This document shows positions 25,129 through 33,495 of a stretch of 64,000 bases of DNA, piece after piece (positions within the stretch are counted from its first letter, which is position 1; every line of letters starts with the position of its first letter). A model generated the notes under the pieces. It was not told the DNA's origin. It saw nothing but the letters and a program-made list of their open reading frames with translations, and made no database searches. This DNA is from Rhodobacteraceae bacterium Alg231-04 (GTDB lineage Bacteria; Pseudomonadota; Alphaproteobacteria; Rhodobacterales; Rhodobacteraceae): positions 318,429 to 382,428 of the forward strand of contig FREY01000002.1 of assembly GCA_900143635.1 (NCBI GenBank), written 5' to 3'. A program made the position numbers and the translations under genes.

Positions 25129-25854
25129 ATGCGCGCACAAGTTCAAACGGCTGTTTCACTGATTTATCCGGCCCGTTGCCTGACCTGCGGTGGTTTGGTG
25201 CAGGCGGGCGGCGCGTTGTGCGGCAGTTGCTGGCGTGAAACCCACTTCATTTCAGGCACGGTGTGCGACAGCTGCGGTGTCCCGCTTCCCGGCGAGGCTG
25301 ATCGTTTTGCCAGTGCCTGCGACGACTGCATCAAAACGCCGCGCCCCTGGGATGCGGGCCGGGCGGCGCTGCTCTACCGTGACAACGGGCGGCGGCTGGT
25401 ACTGGCGCTCAAACATGGGGATCGCAGCGATATCCTGCGCCCCGCGGCGGGCTGGCTGGCGCGGGCTGGCGCACCCTTGCTGACAGGCAATCCGCTGATT
25501 GTACCGGTGCCGCTGCATTGGACGCGGCTGTTGCGTCGCCGGTACAATCAATCCGCCCTGCTGGCGCAGGCGCTGGGCCGCGAGACCGGGCTGGAGGCCT
25601 GCCCGGACCTGCTGCGCAGGTGTCGGCGCACACCGTCACTGGACGGCAAATCCCGCAGCCTGCGGTTTCGCACTTTGGCGGACGCCATCGTGCCGCATCA
25701 GCGCCGCGCTGACCGTTTGTCTGGCCGGGTGGCGCTGCTGGTGGATGATGTGATGACCTCGGGCGCGACGCTGGGTGCCTGTGCGCTGGCCTGCCGCCGG
25801 GCTGGTGCGGCAGAGGTGCGGGTGCTGACACTGGCCCGTGTCACCCGATCGTGA
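25129..25854 (+). CDS. ComF family phosphoribosyltransferase-like protein
   Basis: A 241-residue ComF/GntX-type protein. An N-terminal zinc-finger-like region has CLTCGG and CGSC pairs followed by CDSCG and CDDC. The C-terminal phosphoribosyltransferase-like domain contains the PRPP motif ALLVDDVMTSGATLGAC and YNQSALLAQALG. ComF proteins are needed for DNA uptake in competent species, but their role in alphaproteobacteria is undefined, and no other competence gene is visible here. ATG 25129 was chosen for its GGAGG at 25112-25116; the frame is open to 25099, inside the divergent gene. An intrinsic terminator was not seen after the stop. Confidence 0.92.
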   Translation: MRAQVQTAVSLIYPARCLTCGGLVQAGGALCGSCWRETHFISGTVCDSCGVPLPGEADRFASACDDCIKTPRPWDAGRAALLYRDNGRRLVLALKHGDRSDILRPAAGWLARAGAPLLTGNPLIVPVPLHWTRLLRRRYNQSALLAQALGRETGLEACPDLLRRCRRTPSLDGKSRSLRFRTLADAIVPHQRRADRLSGRVALLVDDVMTSGATLGACALACRRAGAAEVRVLTLARVTRS

Positions 25855-25938
25855 CTGCATAGCGGCTATGCTGGCAATCCTTGCAATGCCACCTTAAATC
25901 CCTCAGAACCATGAAATCCTGATGCTACGGAGACCCCA

Positions 25939-26196
25939 ATGAAAGTGGTCGAAATCTATACCTCCCCGCTCTGCGGTTTTTGCCATGCGGCCAAGCGCCT
26001 GCTGACACAGAAGGGCGTTGATTTCACCGAAATCGACGTGCTGCGGGAACCGGCCCGCAAGCCCGAGATGATCGAGCGCGCCAATGGTGGGCGCACGGTA
26101 CCGCAGATCTTTGTCGGTGAGACCCATGTGGGCGGCTGCGACGATCTTTTTGCGCTGGAGCAGGCCGGAAACCTCGACCCGCTGCTGGCGGCCTGA
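25939..26196 (+). CDS. grxC: Glutaredoxin 3
   Basis: An 85-residue dithiol glutaredoxin that reduces disulfides and glutathionylated proteins with glutathione. The active site is Cys12-Gly-Phe-Cys15 (SPLCGFCHAAKRLL), a variant of the common CPYC. The glutathione-binding TVPQIFVG segment with its cis-proline (GGRTVPQIF) and GGCDDLFALE follow. Length is normal. It lies 9 bases upstream of the nitrilase-like gene, forming grxC-nit-marR. Confidence 0.96.
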   Translation: MKVVEIYTSPLCGFCHAAKRLLTQKGVDFTEIDVLREPARKPEMIERANGGRTVPQIFVGETHVGGCDDLFALEQAGNLDPLLAA

Positions 26197-26205
26197 GGAG
26201 ACCTC

Positions 26206-27036
26206 ATGCGCACCGCTCTCTTGCAGATGACCTCAAGCGACGATCCGGTTGATAACCTCAGCCGGACCCGTGCGATGCTGGCTGAGGCCGTGTCGGAGGG
26301 TGCGGGCTTCGTGCTGACGCCCGAGGTCACCAACTGTGTGAGCGGCAGCCGCAGCCACCAGCAGGCGGTGCTGACCCATGAGGAAGACGATCCGACATTG
26401 GCAGCCCTTCGCGAAGATGCGGCCGCCAATGGGATCTGGCTGCTGGCAGGATCAATTGCCATCAAAACCCATGATGCCGACGGGCGCTTTGCCAACCGGC
26501 AGTTTCTGATCGATCCCGAGGGTCAGATCGCGGCGCGCTATGACAAGATCCATATGTTCGACGTTCAGGTGACCCCGGAAGAAACATTTCGCGAATCCGA
26601 TGGCTACCGGCCGGGAAATCGGGCTGTGGTCGCCAAAACGCCCTTTGCCCATATCGGCATGTCGATCTGCTATGATCTGCGTTTCCCGCATCTTTACCGC
26701 GCTCTGGCCGGGGCGGGGGCCGAGGTTCTGGTGGTTCCGGCTGCCTTTTCCCATGTGACTGGCGCCGCGCACTGGCATAGCTTGCTGCGGGCCCGCGCAA
26801 TCGAAAACGGCGCTTGGGTTCTGGCCCCGGCACAGACCGGGCTTCACACTGCACAGGCCGGACGGCCCCGGCGCACCTATGGGCATTCGCTGGTGGTTGC
26901 GCCCTGGGGCGAGGTCATGGCGGATGCGGGTACGGATACCGGGGTGACGGTCTTTGATATGGACATGAATGCCGTTAGAGAGGCCCGGCAGCGGGTTCCG
27001 TCGCTGCAGCACACAACCGCGTTTGAGGGCCCTTGA
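26206..27036 (+). CDS. Carbon-nitrogen hydrolase (nitrilase superfamily, Nit1-like)
   Basis: A 276-residue cytosolic amidohydrolase. The catalytic triad is visible: Glu40 (FVLTPE), Lys114 (RYDKIHMFDV) and Cys155 (GMSICYDLRFP). The KIHMFDV and CYDLRFP motifs place it near the Nit1/NitFhit branch, whose characterised members repair the dead-end by-product deaminated glutathione; adjacency to grxC makes that role attractive but unproven. The ATG follows GAGGAGA closely. Its stop overlaps the marR start (TGATG). Confidence 0.92.
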   Translation: MRTALLQMTSSDDPVDNLSRTRAMLAEAVSEGAGFVLTPEVTNCVSGSRSHQQAVLTHEEDDPTLAALREDAAANGIWLLAGSIAIKTHDADGRFANRQFLIDPEGQIAARYDKIHMFDVQVTPEETFRESDGYRPGNRAVVAKTPFAHIGMSICYDLRFPHLYRALAGAGAEVLVVPAAFSHVTGAAHWHSLLRARAIENGAWVLAPAQTGLHTAQAGRPRRTYGHSLVVAPWGEVMADAGTDTGVTVFDMDMNAVREARQRVPSLQHTTAFEGP

Positions 27037-27476
27037 TGGAAGACCGCAATACTCTGGCGGTCTCGCTTTTCAGCGAGATCCTGATGGCTGACCAGCTGGC
27101 CAGATCGCGCCTGACCAAGGCGCTGCCCAAGGGTATGGAAATCTCGCATTTTTCTGTGCTGAACCATCTGGCAGGCACCGGGGTGGAACGCACGCCCGCA
27201 CAGCTGGCCAAGGCGTTTCACGTCACCCGCGGGGCAATGACCAACACGCTGAGCAAGCTGGAGGTCGCCGGCTATATTCATATCCGCCCCGACTGGGATG
27301 ATGCGCGGCGCAAGATGGTCGCCATCAGTTCTGCAGGTAAGCGCGCCCGCGATGATGCGCTGGCCGGGATTGCGCCGGTGATTTCAGAGGTGGTTGGGGA
27401 CCTGGGCGAACAGCGCGTCCGCGCCACATTGCCGATCCTGCGCGAACTGCGGGTCAAGCTGGAAGCCGGTAGCTGA
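27036..27476 (+). CDS. MarR-family transcriptional regulator
   Basis: A 146-residue winged-helix regulator. The recognition helix region is TPAQLAKAFHVTRGAMTNTLSKLEVAGYIHI, followed by the wing RPDWDDARRKMVAI with the conserved Asp-Arg pair. It is translationally coupled to the nitrilase gene (TGATG), so it may respond to a related substrate or redox cue; DNA target unknown. No Cys in the helices suggests it is not an OhrR-type thiol sensor. Size is typical. Confidence 0.9.
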   Translation: MEDRNTLAVSLFSEILMADQLARSRLTKALPKGMEISHFSVLNHLAGTGVERTPAQLAKAFHVTRGAMTNTLSKLEVAGYIHIRPDWDDARRKMVAISSAGKRARDDALAGIAPVISEVVGDLGEQRVRATLPILRELRVKLEAGS

Positions 27477-27760
27477 ACAGCACCCGCGGGGTTGTTGCAT
27501 CAGTGTCATTTCGGGCAGTTTCAGGCGGTGAAAACAGGACGGGGTGCCCGTACTGGACACCCCATCTATGTTCCGCGTCATCTTCCGTGAGTGGTGGCTT
27601 TCCGCCGCGGAACGCCGGTTTGCACCGGGTCTTTGCACTCTCTCACATTGAGGGGGCCGTGAATTGGCCCTTGAGCACTAGCTAGCAGTGGCCTCGGGCT
27701 TGTCCAATGGTCCAGAAGGATCAGCTCCTATCCAAAAGGATAGGAGGTCCGGATTTCACG
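27477..27760. other. Intergenic region with perfect hairpin, no convincing gene
   Basis: This 284-base gap lies between the convergent marR and ubiG genes. It contains a perfect 9-base hairpin, CTCCTATCC (27725-27733), loop AAAA, GGATAGGAG (27738-27746), 15 bases from the ubiG stop. There is no T-run beyond the stem on the minus strand, so termination is possible but not clear. A 27-codon ATG frame at 27568-27651 has no ribosome site. I see nothing else. Confidence 0.6.
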
Positions 27761-28513
27761 TTAGGTTTTCGCGGCTTTTGTGCTTGCCGTTACGTAATTC
27801 ACGCTCAGATCTGTGGGGGATATCGACCAGCTCCAGGTGATCGGATTGAACACAAATCCCTTGCTGTCGGTGTGTTTCAGACCGGCCCCCTGCAGCAGGT
27901 CAGAGAGTTCAACCGGAGTGATGAATTTGGCCCATTCATGGGTGCCGCGCGGCAGCCAGCGCATGATCACCTCGGCGCCGAGGATCGCCACCGCATAGCT
28001 TTTGGGGTTGCGGTTGATGGTGGAGCAGATCAGCAGCCCGCCGGGTTTCAGCAATTGCTGGCTGGCAATCAGGAAGCCCTGCGGATCGGCGACATGTTCG
28101 ATCACTTCCATGTTCAAAACCACGTCAAACTGTTCGCCTGCCTCGGCCATGGCTTCGGCGGTGGTGTGACGATAGTCGATGGGCAGGCCGGATTGTTCGG
28201 CGTGAATGCGCGCCACCGGCAGGTTGCCCTCGGCGGCATCGGCGCCCACAACATCGGCGCCAAGTCGGGCCATCGGTTCGCTCAGCAGGCCGCCACCGCA
28301 GCCGATGTCGAGAATGCGCAGGCCGGCAAATGGCATTTGCTTGCTCAGGTCGCGACCGTAATGGGCAGCAATCTGGCCGGTGATATAGTCCAGCCGACAT
28401 GGGTTGAGCATGTGCAGCGGCTTGAATTTCCCCTCCGGATCCCACCATTCGGCGGCCATGGCCTCGAACTTTGCGATCTCTGCGGGGTCAACTGTGGTCT
28501 GAGACGCTTGCAT
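27761..28513 (-). CDS. ubiG: Bifunctional ubiquinone O-methyltransferase
   Basis: UbiG performs both O-methylations in ubiquinone synthesis at the inner membrane face. The 250-residue protein has the SAM motif [26 protein letters not shown] (motif I at about residues 69-76), then [11 protein letters not shown] and the post-motif [20 protein letters not shown], characteristic of UbiG including its membrane-binding insertion. It is divergent from pip with a 48-base gap. UbiG in roseobacters often neighbours lysC, but not in this window. Confidence 0.97.
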   Translation of the reverse strand: MQASQTTVDPAEIAKFEAMAAEWWDPEGKFKPLHMLNPCRLDYITGQIAAHYGRDLSKQMPFAGLRILDIGCGGGLLSEPMARLGADVVGADAAEGNLPVARIHAEQSGLPIDYRHTTAEAMAEAGEQFDVVLNMEVIEHVADPQGFLIASQQLLKPGGLLICSTINRNPKSYAVAILGAEVIMRWLPRGTHEWAKFITPVELSDLLQGAGLKHTDSKGFVFNPITWSWSISPTDLSVNYVTASTKAAKT

Positions 28514-28561
28514 TCCTGTCTCCGTGTGTTCTTTTAGTCCTGACGGCTACATAGGTCAGTA

Positions 28562-29536
28562 ATGGATAAATACAGCGACCAAAAGCGCGCAGTGCAGTAT
28601 CTTTACCCGCCGGTCGAACCTTTCGACCAGCGGATGATTGATGTTGGCCAAGGCCATCGTATCTATATGGAGCAATGCGGCAATCCCAGCGGCGTGCCTG
28701 TGGTGGTGTGTCACGGGGGGCCGGGCGGCGGCTGCAGCCCTGCGATGCGGCGCTATTTCGACCCTGCAGTCTACCGGGTGATTCTTTTTGACCAGCGCGG
28801 TTGCGGCCGGTCGCGGCCGCAGGCCTCTTGCGTCAACAACACCACCTGGGATCTGATTGCCGATATGGAGCTGATCCGCCGGTTGCTGGAGATTGAGGCC
28901 TGGATGGTCTTTGGCGGCAGCTGGGGGGCGACCCTGTCGCTGCTTTATGCGCAGACGCATCCGGACCGGGCCACCCATTTGATTTTGCGCGGCGTCTTTT
29001 TGATGACCAAACCTGAACTGGACTGGTTCTATGGCGGCGGTGCAGGCCGGTTCTGGCCGGAACCCTGGGCGCGGTTTGTGTCCTTGGTGCCCGAAAGCGA
29101 ACGCGGCGATCTGATCAAGGCCTATAACAAGCGGTTGTTCAGCGGCGATGTGGCCGAGGAAATCCGGTTTGGCCGCGCCTGGTCCGCCTGGGAGAACGCG
29201 CTGGCCTCGGTCTATTCCAATGGCGATCCGGGCGAGAGCCCCGGCGATTATGCCCGTGCCTTTTCCCGGCTGGAGAATCACTATTTCATCAACCACGGCT
29301 TTTTGTCGGCCGATGGGCAGATCCTCGCCAATATGGCGCGGATCTCGCATATTCCCGGCATCATCGTGCAGGGGCGCTATGACATGATCTGCCCGCCGGT
29401 GTCGGCCTATCGTCTGGCCGAGCTTTGGCCCAACGCAGATCTGCGGATGGTGCGCAATGCCGGCCACGCGCTGTCCGAACCGGGCATCAGCGCCGAGTTG
29501 GTGCGCACGATGGACCGTCTGGCAGAGGCGCTTTGA
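28562..29536 (+). CDS. pip: Proline iminopeptidase (alpha/beta hydrolase)
   Basis: A 324-residue serine aminopeptidase that removes N-terminal proline. The oxyanion motif HGGPGGG (51-57), DQRGCGRS and the nucleophile Ser120 in GGSWGATLSL are intact; the late Asp lies in QGRYDMICP and the His in NAGHALSEPG, completing the triad. These features are the standard S33 Pip set. It is cytosolic (no signal). The stop overlaps the start of the next gene by 1 base (TGATG), so the two are co-translated. Confidence 0.95.
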   Translation: MDKYSDQKRAVQYLYPPVEPFDQRMIDVGQGHRIYMEQCGNPSGVPVVVCHGGPGGGCSPAMRRYFDPAVYRVILFDQRGCGRSRPQASCVNNTTWDLIADMELIRRLLEIEAWMVFGGSWGATLSLLYAQTHPDRATHLILRGVFLMTKPELDWFYGGGAGRFWPEPWARFVSLVPESERGDLIKAYNKRLFSGDVAEEIRFGRAWSAWENALASVYSNGDPGESPGDYARAFSRLENHYFINHGFLSADGQILANMARISHIPGIIVQGRYDMICPPVSAYRLAELWPNADLRMVRNAGHALSEPGISAELVRTMDRLAEAL

Positions 29537-30366
29537 TGGGACGTCTTGATCGCCGTGCGCTGTTTACATCTGGTGCCGCCGCCGCCCTGCTGGCCGCCAC
29601 CGGGACTTCGCTTGCGGCGACGCCGCGGGCGGGTGGTACGTTGAAACTGGCGGTCCCGCGCGAGGGCGACATGCTGGCGCTTGCCGCCCGTGGCGCGGTC
29701 TATGAAACACTGACCGAGGTTGCACCGGACGGCATTTTGCGCGGTGAACTGGCCGAAAGCTGGACTGCCAGCGATGATGGCCGGGTCTGGACCTTTGTTC
29801 TGCGCGAAGGCGTGGAATTTCACGACGGCACGCCCTTTAGGGCGCAGGATGCAGCAGCGTCATTGCAGGCGCATGACATCCACGGCGCCCAGGCTGTTGG
29901 GCCCTATGTCTTGCAGATCAACTTGGCCGAACCGGATGCTGGTCTGCCGTACCGTTTGGCGGCGCCGGGTTTGATTATTGCCCCCGAGGGACAGGTGGAT
30001 CTGCCGCTGGCGCAGGCCAATGGCACCGGTTGCTACCGGGTGCTGCGGGCGCAGGAAGATCGTCACTTCAAGGCAGCGCGCGTGCGGGGCCATTGGAAAG
30101 AGGGGCGCGCTGGCTGGGCTGACACGGTTGAGATCGCGGTCATTCCAGATGCAAGCGTGCGCGCCGAGGCGCTGCGCGAAGGCTTTGTGGATGTGGCGGC
30201 ATTGCCGGATCCGGACGGGTTGATCCGGCGCGGTGAGTTCCTATTCCACCCTACGGCACAGGAGATGCATCTGGCCGCGCGCCGCGACATCGGCGTGCCG
30301 CAGAAAGTGGGCACTCAGTCTGCACTGGATGACGGGCGGATTTCCGAACGCTGGTGGCGGCTCTGA
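29536..30366 (+). CDS. Half-length family-5 (oligopeptide type) substrate-binding protein
   Basis: An exported protein of 276 residues. The start gives MGRLDRRALFTSGAAAALL, a twin-arginine-like signal, ending around SLAATPRAGG. The mature N-terminal half follows SBP_bac_5 proteins: GGTLKLAV, LTEVAPDGILRGELAESW, VWTFVLREGVEFHDGTPF, the classic lead domain of peptide-binding proteins. Full family members have roughly 500 residues; this protein stops after about 250 mature residues with a proper terminal codon and no visible remnant of the C-terminal lobe downstream, so it is a shortened variant rather than a clear frameshift. It is coupled to pip, fitting a peptide-related role. No permease or ATPase genes are adjacent. 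Confidence 0.85.
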   Translation: MGRLDRRALFTSGAAAALLAATGTSLAATPRAGGTLKLAVPREGDMLALAARGAVYETLTEVAPDGILRGELAESWTASDDGRVWTFVLREGVEFHDGTPFRAQDAAASLQAHDIHGAQAVGPYVLQINLAEPDAGLPYRLAAPGLIIAPEGQVDLPLAQANGTGCYRVLRAQEDRHFKAARVRGHWKEGRAGWADTVEIAVIPDASVRAEALREGFVDVAALPDPDGLIRRGEFLFHPTAQEMHLAARRDIGVPQKVGTQSALDDGRISERWWRL

Positions 30367-30488
30367 GGGCAGGGATTCGCGCTGACGCGCGATGCGTTCC
30401 CTTTTGGCGGCACAGGCGCCTGCCGGGCACTGGGACGGGAGCATTTTGGGAAAGATGAAGGGGCCGCGCGGCGATTTTTCCACAGGGC

Positions 30489-30517
30489 TTGCAGACTCAC
30501 CCCATCCTCGCTATATC
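30489..30517 (+). promoter_or_regulatory. Possible promoter of the rimP-nusA-infB operon
   Basis: TTGCAG (30489-30494) and CTATAT (30511-30516) are separated by 16 bases, a fair sigma-70-type match, ahead of a terminator-like hairpin and rimP. Pattern match only. Confidence 0.35.
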
Positions 30518-30571
30518 CCTTTTCAACAGCGGCGCGCCGGGCTCTGGACCAGGTGCTCCACCGGAATGAAC

Positions 30572-30595
30572 AACGGGCCGCGCGCCCGTTTTTTT
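30572..30595 (+). terminator. Intrinsic terminator or attenuator just upstream of rimP
   Basis: Stem AACGGGC (30572-30578), loop CGCGC, GCCCGTT (30584-30590), then a T-run. It lies only 17 bases before rimP and downstream of the putative promoter at 30489, so it is a terminator for upstream transcription or a leader attenuator for the operon, depending on where transcription begins. Confidence 0.75.
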
Positions 30596-30611
30596 GTGTT
30601 TGGACTACGAG

Positions 30612-31202
30612 ATGACCAACGACCTGATCGCAAAAGCTGCTATCGACCGCCGCATGGCCGAGATCATCACCCCGGTGATTGAAGATCTGGGTTATGAGCT
30701 GGTCCGCGTGCGGCTGATGTCGGGCAAGACCACAACGCTGCAGATCATGGCGGATTCGCCTGAGGGTGGCATCGAGGTCGACGCCTGCGCCGAAATTTCC
30801 AACGCTGTCAGCGCTTCGCTGGACGTGGAAGACCCCATTCTGGACGCCTATACGCTGGAAGTGTCCAGCCCCGGTATCGACCGGCCGCTGACCCGCCTCA
30901 AGGACTTCGCGACCTTCGAGGGCTATGAGGCAAAGCTGGAAACAGACGAGCTGATCGACGGACGCCGCCGCTTCAAAGGCCAGCTGGCCGGTGTTGAGGG
31001 CGAAGAGGTTCTGATCAACATCGAAGATCACGGTGAGACTGTTACCATCGGTTTGCAGTTCGACTGGCTGAGCGACGCCAAGCTGGTTCTGACCGATGAT
31101 CTGATCAAGGAAATGCTGCGCCAGCGCAAAGAGGCCGGCACACTGAACGAAGACGCATTCGACGAAATCGAGACCGTAGAGTCCGAAGAGGAGAACGACT
31201 AA
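30612..31202 (+). CDS. rimP: Ribosome maturation factor RimP
   Basis: RimP assists 30S subunit maturation. The 196-residue protein shows [13 protein letters not shown] (about residues 21-33), [13 protein letters not shown] and [18 protein letters not shown], the family core, followed by the SH3-like C-terminal domain. ATG 30612 gives [15 protein letters not shown]; a slightly longer frame from 30594 lacks a ribosome site. Its stop shares a base with the nusA start (TAATG). First gene of rimP-nusA-ylxR-infB. Confidence 0.95.
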   Translation: MTNDLIAKAAIDRRMAEIITPVIEDLGYELVRVRLMSGKTTTLQIMADSPEGGIEVDACAEISNAVSASLDVEDPILDAYTLEVSSPGIDRPLTRLKDFATFEGYEAKLETDELIDGRRRFKGQLAGVEGEEVLINIEDHGETVTIGLQFDWLSDAKLVLTDDLIKEMLRQRKEAGTLNEDAFDEIETVESEEEND

Positions 31203-32839
31203 TGGCAATCACCTCTGCCAACCAGCTTGAGCTGCTGCAAACCGCCGAAGCCGTGGCGCGCGAAAAGATGATCGACCCCGGTCTGGTGGTTGATGCGATG
31301 GAAGAGAGCCTCGCCCGTGCCGCCAAGAGCCGCTACGGCGCCGAGATGGACATCCGCGTTTCCATCGACCGCAAGACAGGCAAGGCGACCTTCACCCGTG
31401 TGCGCACCGTGGTCGAAGACGAAGAGCTGGAAAACTATCAGTCCGAATTCACCGTTGAGCAAGCCAAACAGTATATGGCTGATCCGGTTGTTGGTGACAC
31501 CTATGTAGAAGAAGTGCCGCCGGTTGAAATGGGTCGGATCGCGGCGCAGTCGGCCAAGCAGGTCATTCTGCAAAAAGTGCGCGAAGCTGAGCGGGATCGC
31601 CAGTACGAAGAATTCAAAGACCGCAACGGCACGATCATCAATGGTCTGGTCAAGCGCGAAGAATACGGCAACGTCATCGTGGATGTGGGTGCCGGCGAAG
31701 CGATCCTGCGCCGCAACGAGAAGATCGGCCGCGAAAGCTATCGTCCGAACGACCGTATCCGCTGCTACATCAAGGATGTGCGCCGCGAGCAGCGCGGGCC
31801 GCAGATTTTCCTCAGCCGTACCGCGCCGGAATTCATGGCCGAGCTGTTCAAGATGGAAGTGCCGGAAATCTATGACGGTATCATCGAGATCAAGGCCGTG
31901 GCCCGTGACCCCGGTTCGCGCGCCAAAATCGCCGTAATCTCGCACGACGGATCGATCGATCCGGTTGGCGCCTGTGTTGGTATGCGCGGCAGCCGCGTTC
32001 AGGCTGTGGTCAACGAACTGCAGGGTGAAAAGATCGACATCATCCCGTGGAACGAAGATCAGCCGACCTTCCTGGTGAACGCGCTGCAGCCTGCAGAGGT
32101 TTCCAAGGTTGTTCTGGACGAAGAAGCTGGCAAGATCGAAGTTGTGGTGCCCGAAGAGCAGCTGAGCCTGGCGATTGGCCGTCGTGGTCAGAACGTGCGT
32201 CTGGCTTCGCAGCTGACCGTGCTGGACATCGACATCATGACCGAAGCCGAAGAATCGGCCCGCCGCCAGAAGGAATTCGAAGCCCGCACCGGTCTGTTCA
32301 TGGAAGCGCTGGATTTGGACGAGTTCTTTGCCCAGTTGCTGGTCTCCGAAGGCTTCACCAACCTCGAAGAAGTTGGTTACGTCGAGATCGACGAACTGCT
32401 GGTCATCGACGGTGTTGACGAAAGCACCGCGCAGGAATTGCAGGCCCGTGCCCGCGATCATCTGGAAGCCCAGGCCAAGGCAGCCCTGGACGCGGCCCGT
32501 GAGCTGGGTGTGCAGGACAGCCTGATCGAATTCGACGGTCTGACCCCGCAGATGATCGAAGCGCTGGCCAAGGACGGCGTGCTGACGCTGGACGATTTCG
32601 CCACCTGTGCGGACTGGGAACTGGCCGGTGGCTGGACCACCGTCAACGGTGAGCGCAGCAAAGATGATGGTATCCTGGAGCCCCTCGGCATGACGCTGGA
32701 ACAGGCACAGGATCTGGTGATGACCGCCCGCGTTGTGCTGGGCTGGGTTGATCCCGAAGAACTGGTCGCTGAGACCGAAGAGGCAGACGATGAAAATGCC
32801 GACGATGGTGATGAGCAACAGCCGGAGGCCGGGGCCTGA
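31202..32839 (+). CDS. nusA: Transcription termination/antitermination factor NusA
   Basis: NusA binds RNA polymerase and nascent RNA to modulate pausing and antitermination. The 545-residue protein has the N-terminal domain ([18 protein letters not shown]), S1 domain ([20 protein letters not shown]), KH domains with [14 protein letters not shown] and [14 protein letters not shown], and acidic helix-hairpin-helix repeats near the C-terminus ([18 protein letters not shown]). Start overlaps rimP by one base. Confidence 0.98.
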   Translation: MAITSANQLELLQTAEAVAREKMIDPGLVVDAMEESLARAAKSRYGAEMDIRVSIDRKTGKATFTRVRTVVEDEELENYQSEFTVEQAKQYMADPVVGDTYVEEVPPVEMGRIAAQSAKQVILQKVREAERDRQYEEFKDRNGTIINGLVKREEYGNVIVDVGAGEAILRRNEKIGRESYRPNDRIRCYIKDVRREQRGPQIFLSRTAPEFMAELFKMEVPEIYDGIIEIKAVARDPGSRAKIAVISHDGSIDPVGACVGMRGSRVQAVVNELQGEKIDIIPWNEDQPTFLVNALQPAEVSKVVLDEEAGKIEVVVPEEQLSLAIGRRGQNVRLASQLTVLDIDIMTEAEESARRQKEFEARTGLFMEALDLDEFFAQLLVSEGFTNLEEVGYVEIDELLVIDGVDESTAQELQARARDHLEAQAKAALDAARELGVQDSLIEFDGLTPQMIEALAKDGVLTLDDFATCADWELAGGWTTVNGERSKDDGILEPLGMTLEQAQDLVMTARVVLGWVDPEELVAETEEADDENADDGDEQQPEAGA

Positions 32840-32862
32840 TCTCAGGCCCCGCAGGGTTTGAC

Positions 32863-33495
32863 ATGAGTCGCGGTGGCGCCTCCAAGGACCGGGCCGACGG
32901 CCCAGAGCGAAAGTGCCTCGCCACGGGTGAGGTACAGCCCAAACACGGGCTGGTACGTTTCGTGATGGGGCCGGATGGCCAAGTGGTTCCCGATGTGCTG
33001 GGCAAGCTGCCCGGCCGCGGAGTGTATGTTGCAGCGGATCGTGCTGCGCTTGAACTGGCAGTGAAGAAGAAACTCTTCACCCGCGGGTTCAAAACGCAAG
33101 TGCAGGTTCCGGATGATCTCGTCGATGAGGTCGAGCGGCAAATTCAGCAGCGGGTTATCAACCTGCTGAGCCTAGCCCGCAAGTCGGGTGATGCAGTGGC
33201 CGGCTATGAAAAGGTCAAAGACTGGCTGCAAAAAGAAGACGCCCAGGTATTGATTCAGGCAGTTGATGGATCTGGCCGCGGCAAGTCGAAATTGAGCACG
33301 CCTCACTTCGGCACATACATCGGTTGGTTGACAGCCGATGAACTGGGAACAGCTTTTGGGCGTCAAACCGTGATTCACGCGGCGCTGGCCTCTGGTGGAC
33401 TCAGTAAACGTGTAGTAGAGGAAGCCCAGCGACTGCAGGGTGTGCGTAATACGATGGGCGGCAAGGGCCGCACGGAAGGATATAGAACTTCATGA
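32863..33495 (+). CDS. YlxR-like / L7Ae-family RNA-binding protein
   Basis: A 210-residue protein with an N-terminal DUF448/YlxR fold ([31 protein letters not shown]) and a C-terminal L7Ae-like segment ([21 protein letters not shown]). The combination is the standard alphaproteobacterial form between nusA and infB. Exact RNA target is unknown; YlxR homologues have been linked to RNA and transcription control. The ATG overlaps the infB start region at its end (infB begins at 33492, four bases before this stop ends). Confidence 0.92.
   Translation: MSRGGASKDRADGPERKCLATGEVQPKHGLVRFVMGPDGQVVPDVLGKLPGRGVYVAADRAALELAVKKKLFTRGFKTQVQVPDDLVDEVERQIQQRVINLLSLARKSGDAVAGYEKVKDWLQKEDAQVLIQAVDGSGRGKSKLSTPHFGTYIGWLTADELGTAFGRQTVIHAALASGGLSKRVVEEAQRLQGVRNTMGGKGRTEGYRTS

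Noticed and set aside
27568-27651. 27-codon ATG frame in the marR-ubiG gap, possible leader peptide
   Set aside because: No ribosome site upstream, and no gene follows in the same direction that it could regulate.
30367-30611. Possible tRNA or other structured RNA upstream of rimP, as metY is in E. coli
   Set aside because: No cloverleaf, CCA end or T-loop GTTC motif could be fitted; only the terminator hairpin and a weak promoter are seen.
31199-32818. Long minus-strand frame opposite nusA, and similar frames opposite infB and argG
   Set aside because: Shadows of strong coding sequence on the other strand; none carries recognisable domains.
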